Assembly (NCBI RefSeq): GCF_029227915.1
Contig: NC_079877.1
Location: 26,313,851 to 26,377,850 of the forward strand
Direction of reading: 5' to 3'
Source of the DNA: Hydractinia symbiolongicarpus
Lineage: Eukaryota; Cnidaria; Hydrozoa; Anthoathecata; Hydractiniidae
Length of the DNA stretch: 64,000 nucleotides
Shown in pieces: positions 54,594 to 64,000 of this stretch. The stretch's first letter is position 1. Each line of letters begins with the position of its first letter. A program made the translations under genes and the position numbers. The notes under the pieces were generated by a model, which was not told the DNA's origin, made no database searches, and saw only the letters and a program-made list of their open reading frames with translations.

Positions 54594-55468
54594 CAAAGTG
54601 GCGAATACAATACGTCATCGGAGCTGAAATTGTGGAATGATCAAAACGCTGGTGTGGTGAACAAGTTGGGAATGGACTCACTTGTTTTGATCAACCGACT
54701 ATGCATATTTGTTTCACGTATTTTTAAGTAATTGTCTGTTTTCACTTTATATGGACATTGAGCTCTTTTTAGATAACTTTGCTTATCTCGATGATAAACG
54801 TTTGGTGTAATGTTTATCGTGGAGTGAGATTGAATCGCGCCAAAGTTGAAATCAAAATTATTTTATTGATTTTTTAACATTCTTAGAGTTTTTTCGTGTT
54901 TATATGAAATTTTAAAATGATGTTGTTAGTTCAAAATATAAAAAATGCTTTTTTTTTTTTTCATGTCACTACTTTTATTTTTAAGGATAGTTTTAAAATG
55001 TTATGAATCAACTATTTTGCGTAAAATTTCGCGGTCCTCAAAAACCCGCAATTAAATTGTAACAACAATTGGACCGTGAAATTAAGATGACCTTGAAGTT
55101 CCGTGCAGCGAAATTTTCGTGCATTTATGTAGATCATTAACGCTTTTCACTAAATCGCAAAATTTTGTTAGATAAAAACGCGAATTTGGCATAGGATCTA
55201 TAATAAGAAACAGGTTCCTCTGATGAAATTTTAGTTCAACAAGATTTCTTTTTATGAGAAATGTTTTAGCTGTTAATAGTTTTATTTTTACCAAATGTTT
55301 TCTAGAAGTAATGAATAAATAAAATAAAAATTACGAACGTTTCCATGGACGCAGGTAATCATTTACTTAATTTTTAAAATCCTCCTAAACTGAGTCAATT
55401 TGTTGGTAATTTCTTCACCGTATAGCATAGAATGTGTGACCATGCAATGTTTAAAATTCTTTTTTAGT
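54594..55468. other. Spacer between the Rb-like gene and NICN1
   Basis: 875 bp between same-strand genes. Around 55015-55200 it has 'aaatttcgcgg', 'gaaattttcgtg' and 'aaaacgcgaattt' blocks, related in style to the ttttcgcg MITEs near 60.5-62 kb. No gene seen. Confidence 0.6.
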
Positions 55469-58400
55469 ATGGAAGAAATTCCGTGTACAGTCCACGCTGT
55501 GAAATTAATACGACTGTTGGCAGATAAGACATCCGGTTGTGGTGTATTCGATGTCACCTTCCCAACTGCAGCTGGTGTGAAAGTAAGTGACTGGTTCGTT
55601 CGTCTGTTTGTTCGGTTGTGATATAAGCGAAGGTTTCTGCAAAGCAGTTACCAAATTTACAATGCACCTAAATACACGGTAGCACCCAGAGAAAAGGCAA
55701 AGAATAACATTTTATTAATATTAATATTTTTAACTATAACTTTATGCAATTTATGTAAATATTTTTATAAGTTTTTATATGATGTCTATCTCAGTTAAGA
55801 TTTTACGAGAATAGGCATATTAAAAGTCTGCTAATTTGCAACCTCCCTATAGTGAGATTATCCACTGGAAAATATACGTTGATATCTGCTGTAATAACTG
55901 AGGGTAAACATTCAGTATCGCGTAACTTTTTTCACACATTCACTGGTTTTAGATTTGCTGTATATCCTTCACAAACAGTTACACAGCGTCCGTCACGATC
56001 AAGGGACAACCACCTGTGAATGTTAGTAACGGTAAGCGTTTTTTTTTTTTCTTCGTTTTGTTCGGGCAAACACTCCGTAACCTTTTTTTGTTATTCGCTA
56101 CCTTACTGTAGCCAGTCCATATTTTTTTAAGTAAAAAACAGTTTTAGGATCATTTTTCGAAATAGAAAACAGCATCACCTGACGAATGCTTCGAAGCCAA
56201 AGATTCTAATTACGCAGATGTGTGGGGTGGGTAATAAACGTCAAAAATGCGCCCGGTGGTATTTTAGCGATGTCGTCATTATGAAACCATTAAACCCGAC
56301 ACAACAAGAATTATCACAAAACTAAGAGCCTGAGTTCTAAGTGTGCTGTAAATATTGACAATTTCAAAGTGCGTGGTCTAATTTAAAAATCCCATAAATT
56401 GTGTGTATGCTTGCATTAATATTTGTGTATCTTTCGAAGTATAATGATACAAACCTTAAAACGCCTTAAACGTGAGTATAGAAAATGACGTCAATTGCAT
56501 CAGCTAAAATTAAGCCCGGTGCAATGTCGGATTATTTTTTAGACCAGTAAGTTATTTGTTAGGTAGTTCAATTAATTATTGTATTATTTATTAAAAATTT
56601 GCTAGTCTTTTTTATATTTTTTGGTGAAGCCTGGATGTTTCTTAACTTTAATTGAATTTTTCTGTATGAAGTCTGACCCTAGTTTTGTATCCTTAAAATT
56701 CTTTTTAGCAAGATCCCTGTCACTCTATCAATTTACTCAATTTTCTTAATATTTTACGATTTGTTCAAAGTAGCTATAATCTCAGCCCCAAGTTAAGAAA
56801 CTGTGTTTTTTATTTAATGGAAAATCATTTCTTCGCAGGAAAATTCCAACTGTTAGTTCGCGACTTTAAATTGATGAAAACTCCACATTTTTCAAATGAA
56901 AGTCAAGACCGTGTTGTCCTTCCACCAGACAAGGTAAGCTTATTTATAATGGTTGCTTCCGTATACATGGTCTTTACCGGACCTTGAAAAAAACACTGAT
57001 AACCCTAAATTCGAACAAGTGGCTTTAAAAACCTTGTTCTTGAATTTTTTTATAATCAATTTGCTAACACTATTAAAATAGATTTAATGGCAGTTTCGTT
57101 ATATATTTTATGTTTAGACTTTTTTAAGGTTAAAAATGTTTATTTAGGACCCTATAAAATGAAACTAAAACCCGGAAATAGTGACGAAATTACTCAGTAG
57201 ATGACTCTGTATTCGATCCAATAAACTCGCTAGAAACCCCGATATAACTTTAACCAACAGATGGATTCCAGCGGTAGTTATTTGTTTACTTTTCAGCGGT
57301 AAGCTCTTTGGCCCTAGCATTCGTAACAGGTTTTTTGTGGATTTCTCCTCCCGGAATCATCGTTTGAGGTTTTGAACTATTATCGAGTGTAGATTGATGC
57401 CTTTTGATTTAAATTCATTTAAAGCCTTAACAATGCCTTTGTGAGCTGAAAATAACTTTGCTTCACCTAATGGCCTATCTTTTTACCTGCCACGCAGATA
57501 CCAGAGCCGAAAGAGCTTACCGCTGAAAATGTAAACAAAGAAATTAATCTATAGTTTTTTCTTGTCGCATTAATAGATTGCAAGTGATGGGCCGTTCATA
57601 AAACTGAGATTTATCATGAAACAACCATCACCATGCTGGGAAAGATTCGGTTTAAATGATTTAAAGTTTTTCAAGGTAATGATAGTGTAACGGTTAGGGC
57701 AATGCTAAACGGGTACACGCTTTGTTATATAAGCAACATCGTCATCTTAAAAGCAACTTTAGGCTCCAATCCTTCTATAAAGAAAGCAACTTGTAAACCA
57801 CAGGAATCAACACCCAACCTGGTATGAGTGAATAGAAACAAAAAGAAAACTAACAGGGATTATAAAAATAATTTCCGACAATTTTCTTGTTTTAAAAGAC
57901 TCATGATTGGAATGACGGTTTGATTTTGATTGGCATGTCAGCCTGACTGAGCAAGCCAACACGTGAATTTGGTCTTGACCCAGTTGTGTATTCAACAAGA
58001 AAAAGTAAGCAATTGATCCTATGAAGCCTTACCAACAAAGCATGTACCCGCGTAGTTTTTGTAAAATAGGACGTAGTATTTCACGCGCTTTGAGATTTAC
58101 TTCGTGTGATATCATTTTCGGCACTTGAATTTTTTTTATATTTCATATATTTCTTTTAGAAAAAAAATACAGGATTGGAGATGGAAGCAAAGGACGACGT
58201 AATGTTTTTTCGTTGTTATTTTCTTCATATTAATAATACCCGTGTTCTGCTTCGTGCTACGGAAACACGAAATGAGATGGGCAAACTCTTTGCTATCCCA
58301 CTAGCTACCGACTCGTTTAGAAAAATGTTTGCGTTAGTTGTTTAATGTGGAGGGGACTCAATCTTCGATACAAATTGCATAATCACATTTCTTAGGCTTA

Positions 58401-59071
58401 TATTTTGTTGTTTTTTAGCCACATGAGATAAGTGACGAAATTTTAGCCAACGAAATGAAGAAGTTGTACAGTCTTACACATATAATGAAAAATGTCAAAT
58501 TAGAAAATGAACCCGAGCATTTTGCAGTAAGTAGCAGTAACACATTTTGGAGTATGTGTGAAAATTGTGTGCGGGATATTTCTCTTTTCAGGTACTTGCG
58601 CGAAATGCGGCTAATGCATTTTCCCAAAAAGTTACCATCAGTGTTAATTGTCGTAAATCCAAGACTGGTGAAGCCTTTGAGGGCATGCGAAATAATCTTT
58701 CATTTGTATATTTATAGTAAGGAAAGCGCGTAAACTCGCGTAAAAACTTTCAAAAAAGTTTTTTAGATTTTTATAATTTTTCTTGCCTTGTTTAAAGTGA
58801 AAAAATAGAACTTATTTTTTTCCCAATAAGAATCAGTTTCGTCATCGGTTTCTCCATTTTCACCAGTGTACCGTAAATTCTTTTCCGTGACATAAAACGA
58901 CTAGTAGATAACATCCCCTTGCCTGTCATTTTAAAATTTTCAAAGGCAAAAAATTCGCGCTAAAGGTTGAAAAACGAAAAGTTTTTGCCATTAATCCACT
59001 GTCTAAAAGTATTTTTTGATTATATGCAGGTAGATGGGAGTTACGACATCAACCTTCTGTCTTATACGTGA
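55469..59071 (+). CDS. NICN1: Nicolin-1, tubulin polyglutamylase complex subunit (7 exons)
   Basis: Associates with the tubulin polyglutamylase complex in vertebrates, which adds glutamate chains to tubulin tails in cilia and neurons. Exons: 55469-55582, 55953-56031, 56839-56933, 57577-57675, 58160-58198, 58419-58526, 59030-59071. Phases agree; 191 residues, against 213 in human. Diagnostic matches: FDVTFP in exon 1, FTNSYTASVTI in exon 2, LRFIMKQPSPCWERF in exon 4, and the terminal VDGSYDINLLSYT, almost identical to the family C-terminus. An acceptor-like ttctttttag sits 1 nt before the ATG, so the mRNA 5' end is probably made by splicing. AATAAA near 59238 could be its polyadenylation signal. 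No lesions seen. Confidence 0.93.
56143..56410. repeat. Dispersed repeat, copy B (NICN1 intron 2)
   Basis: Same family as 39052-39350, same orientation; see that entry for the shared blocks. Confidence 0.7.
57281..57540. mobile_element. MITE in NICN1 intron 3
   Basis: Left end TTTGTTTACTTTTCAGCGG then TAAGCTCTTTGG; the right end in reverse complement is CTTTGTTTACATTTTCAGCGG then TAAGCTCTTTCGG. About 32-bp inverted repeats, 260 bp overall, noncoding. The termini themselves contain TTTTCAG and GGTAAGC, so they resemble a splice acceptor and donor. Confidence 0.8.
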
Positions 59072-59353
59072 AAAGCTGCCGCGTCAAGACGCGATATCAA
59101 GGGTATCGACCCAAACTGTCCATGACTCAGTTTCAAAGCTAGTGACAAATCAATATTTCCTACTTATCTCATTTGGGAAGAACTAGGAACGTTAATGTAA
59201 AACAAATTGTAATTATAAACATCAAGAAACAATGTTAATAAAAGTAAATATACAATAACTGATATAAATATTTTTTGTCTAATGGAAACGGGCTATCATA
59301 TAAAACTTAATAAAATTGATTGGCAAATGTCACCCACTAGTTGAGTAAGAATG
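59072..59353. other. 3' spacer between convergent NICN1 and the FN3 gene
   Basis: 282 bp holding the shared 3' flanks of two genes that face each other. AATAAA near 59238 on the plus strand. Nothing else seen. Confidence 0.6.
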
Positions 59354-62300
59354 CTACAATTTTTTATGCGGGTATTTACTTCTAAAATGCCAAATCGTCG
59401 CAAGAACGAGGGCAATAATGATCAAAGCAGTGGCTACAATCACGACCACCGCTATGATCCAATTTTCAATTTTATCACCTGAAAAAGAAAACAGGGTAAA
59501 TTTAAAATACAACACAAAAAAAATTTAAAGCTAATAGTGAGTCCTGGGTAAATCTCAACCACTACCAGTTTTTATAAACCTCTGAAAAAGGATGGGCAGG
59601 CTGAAAACGGAAATCAAGATGTTGTGTTCTCATAGTCAATCAACTTTGTGCTGTGATCGAACTGGTGAAATAAGTCTTCGAGTATTTCTTATGTAACTGC
59701 ACAGCTTCAGTAAAGGGCGTAGCCTTTGCTTGAACTTTTAGGCAGGAAAATGAGCTTTTAGGTTGACAAAGTTTTTGTGAAGGACGGAAATTGATTAAGG
59801 TAGCCAATCATTACTGCAAATTAAATTCCAGGACTTTTCTGAAAGCTTCCTAGTTTCGTTCGAGAAAAAAACAAGAACGGTTTCCACAACCTGAGGACAA
59901 CTGAAAAATAATAAAAACCGATCGAGAAAGCAGTTTTAAGAAGTGTCCAGGCGTAGTGGACGGTTCCTTGATTGACATGTTATGAAGATACTGTGCTTGG
60001 GTGAAGAAAAAAAATACCCCACAACTGAACGTTCACAACACTTTAAGACCTCTTTAAAAAAAATATACAAAAAAACGAGATGACAAAATTCCTTACTTTC
60101 AGTGAACAATTCTTTTTTCGCTGGCTTTCCTTCATCTCCTGATGCAGTATCATAAACAGAAACTTGTACCCAGTACTTTGTATTTTCCTCTAGTCCTGTT
60201 AATGTGTAGTTAGTGATAAGGGCGCTGGTAATGTTGAATTTATAATTAAAATCTGGATGATCTGAATATGATACCTTGTAACGAATGGTGTTAAATCTGC
60301 GAAAAGAATTCAGTTCAGCATGGTGAGACCAACGAATGATGATTTGCGTGAGAGTGTCTTCCGGATTCAAAGATAACGTTAAATTAACTGGTGGTTTTGG
60401 GACTAATAAAGAAAATAACATTTTATTCTAATCAGCTCTTGAGAATCGTTATATGAAATTAGTTTCGCAGAGTACCAATTTTGTACTACCAGGAAGTAAT
60501 TTTCGCGGGTACAAATTTTCGCCAAGTTTTTACAATTTTTTTTTTTTTATTTTTTTGCGAGAAATTTTTCACTAATCAGGTGTTTACAAATTTTTCAAGG
60601 AAATTAATGAAAGGAAAAAAACGACAAAGTGTAACAGTGTGAATAGTTCGATTGTAACTGATTCTAATTAAAGATGCTTACATTCGTGCGAGTTATCCAT
60701 GATATCTCTCCATCTTCACGAGGGCTTTTTTCCGAGAATTAATTTCCGCGAATGGCTGACTAGGCTATATTTCATGCTTCAACACGATAAATGGTGCTGT
60801 AATTCTCGCGAAAATTACTTCCTTTAAGGCAATTAAATTTTTATGCACAATCTTTTGGTTTAAATAACAAGCCGAATGTTAGCTAGCACAAAGGTCACTT
60901 ACTTCGGCTTATAAACTCTTCAACTGTAGGACTTCCATCTCCTTCTTCGTTCGAAGCGATGATTATGACTGTAATATTCTCGTTAGTTGGAACATTGTCG
61001 TACTCCCAAGAATGGTTTGGCGGTAAAACGGTGTCATTACGAACGGATGATGTGCTATTTTTGTACTCAACCTTGTACTTCGTAGCGTTTTCAACTTGTT
61101 GCCATTCGAACTTGATATAACCCCAATCGATAGTTCTGTTTTCTACTGTTACTTGACCAGGAGAAGCTATGAATAAATAAAAATATATTTTCTTAAATTA
61201 GTAACTGAAGTTGATTAATTTTCGCGAAGCTTTATTTGTGCAAATTTAAATTTGTCGAAAATAAATCTTCGCGAAATAACTAGAAATGATTTATTGGCTG
61301 AAATTTACTTCGCGAAAAATTGTTTTCTTCGCCATAGTAAGATCAGTTATATACAACAACATACAAAAATGTACAATAAAAATATAAGAAGCATTTCGCA
61401 AATAAAAACTCTTACATCGTCAGGTAAGAAGTTGTACATGTTCTTGTACATAATTAATACTTCGAGAAACTTCAGAAAAAACAAAACAATTTTTTTTCTC
61501 GTCTTTTAGTGCAAATTTTCTTTTTTGTAGTTGAGAAAAATAATCGCCAGAGCTTCTGCTTTATGACCAAGTTCAATTGAAGGCTACTTTATCTCAATAA
61601 ATGGGCTTGAAAATAAATTAAAATTGTGAAAAATTCTAAATTTGTAAAAATAATTCTTCGCAAAAACCTTATACTGGCTCATTCGCGAAAAAACATCTTT
61701 GCGATATATTTCGACATGACTAATTCCGGAAAATTAATCTTTGCGAAATGCATTTTTGGTCCTCGCGAAAATAATGGTACCTTACAGGAAAAAATTTTCG
61801 CGAGTCACAGTATTTCCCGGTAACTTTTGCGAATTATACAGATTTCAAATGTAAAATTTATGAAGAAATCTCCATACCTTATGGGGAGTAATTTTGTGCG
61901 TCTATTTCGGGAAAATTACTTTCTGCGAAAATTATTGAGTAATTCTTTTTTCGCAAAATACCTGAAAATTAATTTTTGGGGAATAAATTGTTTGTTTTCC
62001 TTTCTGTTTTTAAAATTTTTCTCCCTATAATATCCAATTAGTATATATATAACAGATAAGTACGCTTAAACTTCTTCAGTCTTCAGTACCTGTTGCTCTA
62101 TATAAAAGCACTAGGACATTTATGTACGCAAAGCGAAAACGACATAAAAAAATCTATGTAGCACAGTTTAATTTACACACAAAGAAGAAAAAGATGAAAC
62201 GCTGATGCTAGAAATAAAAGAATCAATGAAAGTGTACTTTTATGGCAATGTTTTGCTGTGCTTTTCTTTGAAAATAATACCCGCGAAACTTTTATAAACT

Positions 62301-63127
62301 ATTATTTGCCAAAATAATACCCACCGAGTTTGTTTTTTCAATCCGTGGATTAGTACCAAAGTAACTACGACAACGCTCCTCTATGCATAGTTTTTTATAG
62401 GCCTGGATACACCACACTAAAGCATACGCGTTTACGAAAAACGCGTATGCTTTGGTATGGTGTATCCGGGCCTTATTACAAAGTTTTTTTGGTCAGTATT
62501 AGAGAGATAGCTAAAGCAGTGAAAACTAACCTTTACAGTAGGGAAATTTTTTGTAAAATTATTTACAGTAAAACAGTATCTTGGTGTGTTTTTTTTTGCA
62601 GCATATAAAAAATATCAGTGATACAACATCAAATGATAATAGTTGACTTTATAAACTTGTAAAGCAACAAAGAGATTACAGTCATCTCTCTGGCAGAACA
62701 CAGACAAAATTTTTAAAAAAATATTCATAGCCGCAACTCTAACAAAAGACAAAACAAGCTTCCATTCGCGTTTTTAGTTAAGATTGGGTTGGACAAGATC
62801 ATCAATTCATTTCGTAAGTCATAATTTCTGACATTGTACTCGCTAAACCAGAAAAAAAGGTTGATTGGAAAACAGAGGACAGTCAACAATTTATAATTTG
62901 GAGTTAAAATTTTCAACGTAAATCTAACACGTCAATTCAAAGTACCAATGAAATTTCCTAAAATTTCCTAAATAAGCTTTTCGTGGAGTCATATTTTATT
63001 TTAATTTACCAAATATTTTTTAAGAAACTTTAAAAAAAACGCAATAAATATCTCTTTTATAGTGATATTAAACATTACCTGCATTTGTTGAGATGATTCC
63101 AACAATGACCAAAAGTAACAATCTCAT
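59354..63127 (-). CDS. Type I membrane protein with two fibronectin III domains
   Basis: 247 residues from 4 exons: 63127-63079, 61166-60903, 60402-60097, 59478-59354, all GT-AG, phase 1 at every junction. Residues 1-16 (MRLLLLVIVGIISTNA) are a signal peptide. Exons 2 and 3 each encode one fibronectin III domain: the first from PGQVTVENRTIDW with YKVEYK, the second from PKPPVNLTLSL with YKVSYSD and NTKYWVQVSVYDTASG. The last exon gives a helix (about residues 213-238, WIIAVVVIVATALIII) and a tail of about 9 residues (RSKYPHKKL). Several Asn-X-Ser/Thr sites sit in the ectodomain. One exon per domain with phase 1-1 borders suits exon shuffling. The role is unknown; adhesion or receptor function is only a guess. 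An acceptor-like ctttttag lies 23 nt before the ATG. Confidence 0.9.
60491..60822. mobile_element. 'ttttcgcg' MITE
   Basis: Inverted ends AGGAAGTAATTTTCGCG and CGCGAAAATTACTTCCT, 332 bp, noncoding. Inside the FN3 gene intron 2. Confidence 0.75.
61203..61960. repeat. Cluster of related 'ttcgcgaa' repeats (FN3 gene intron 1)
   Basis: More than eight scattered ttcgcgaa or tttgcgaa blocks in both orientations, probably several nested and decayed relatives of the 60491 MITE. No intact termini could be assigned. Confidence 0.6.
62399..62473. repeat. Long perfect-type hairpin (75 bp)
   Basis: 34-bp arms starting AGGCC(T/C)GGATACACCA and reaching AAAGCATACGCGTT, with three mismatches, around a 7-nt loop (TACGAAA). 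Could be a minimal MITE or a foldback element. In FN3 gene intron 1. Confidence 0.85.
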
Positions 63128-63150
63128 AACTAATTTTTTTTTGTGCTGTT

Positions 63151-64000
63151 CTAAAAAGATAAAAATAAACAAATCATATAGATGCGTTACATATAATATG
63201 AATGCACCTCGACTGAAGACAAGAAGCTGTTTAACGACGGACTTACAAACGAATGGAGGTACATAACAATTTCGTAGAAGACGAGATTTGGAAACAGACT
63301 TGTTGCAAGGTTTATTAAAACAACAACAAAAAATATAAAAACAAATGGAAATAAAGAAGTGCGTTTAATTTTTGCAAGTCACCATATCACCTGCATTCAT
63401 TTACAAGAACGTAAAATCATTTAATAACATAAATAAACATAAAATAACAAGCTATGCTTTAAAAATCCACCATGTTTTAAATCTCATCACATTTGCTTAT
63501 TACAGCAAATTTTCTACACATCAATAATTCAAATTTCGTTAACTTTAATAATTCAAGCGAATCCATAATAACGTTAAAGTGATTGTTAAAAAATATGAAT
63601 TTTCTATAACCCATAAAATTGGATTACAAGATGAATTACAACATAGCTACTCATGATAAAAATAAAATTATAAATTGAACACAAAGAATTCCATTTCATT
63701 TCAAAACCTTTCAACAATTTTTGAACCTTAAAAATATATATAAAAAAATATATATAAAAATATATATAAAAAGATATATAAACGATGATTCTTAATGAAA
63801 ATTTTAAACTCTAACACGATACAATAAAACTTTGATCCAATATTTCAATTTTCCTCTTTTTTTAATCCAAGTTTATATACAGCCAGCTTTACAGTTTGTG
63901 AACTTTAATATTCTCCTAGCTTCACTAAAAAACATTCACTTGGCCATGCACGTATGTATGTTTGACATCCAATCCAATGAAATCAGCTTATTCAATCAAT
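63151..64000. other. 5' flank of the FN3 gene
   Basis: AT-rich, with an atatataaaaa run at 63730-63785. No coding region, repeat family or RNA gene that I can support. Confidence 0.55.

Overview
This is eukaryotic DNA: AT-rich, with many short exons bounded by GT/AG introns and many small mobile elements. The gene content is animal. The transposon mix and the acceptor-like signals just upstream of start codons suggest a cnidarian, probably a hydrozoan; that placement is inference. I built the gene models by hand, joining exons by reading-frame phase and by similarity to families I recognise.

Layout. (1) Positions 59-8219, minus strand: GFM1, mitochondrial elongation factor G1, in 25 exons; only the last about 35 codons run off the left edge. 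(2) Positions 8.2-15.2 kb: intergenic, with a degenerate minisatellite, two tRNA-headed SINE-like elements, a dead LINE fragment and an element with repeated 'ataacccgca' blocks. (3) Positions 15231-35066, plus strand: STIL, the centriole duplication scaffold, in 21 exons and about 1176 residues. Its intron 8 holds a complete TTAA-flanked Kolobok-type DNA transposon with a decayed transposase and a second small gene. Its intron 9 holds a dead APE-type LINE whose 3' tail is a perfect 498-bp (ATC)166 array. (4) Positions 36438-54593, plus strand: a divergent retinoblastoma-family pocket protein in about 27 exons, with an intronless claudin/PMP22-like gene nested antisense in one intron (46238-46822). 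(5) Positions 55469-59071, plus strand: NICN1 (nicolin-1), in 7 exons. (6) Positions 59354-63127, minus strand: a small type I membrane protein with a signal peptide, two fibronectin III domains and a transmembrane helix.

The genes do not form one pathway. STIL, nicolin-1 (a tubulin polyglutamylase partner) and the Rb-like protein all touch centriole, microtubule or cell-cycle biology, but this may be chance. The most notable features are the two-gene Kolobok-type element, back-to-back Helitron copies, several MITE families with readable ends, a 498-bp LINE-tail microsatellite, and acceptor-like sites 1-23 nt upstream of five of six start codons, which would fit spliced-leader trans-splicing.
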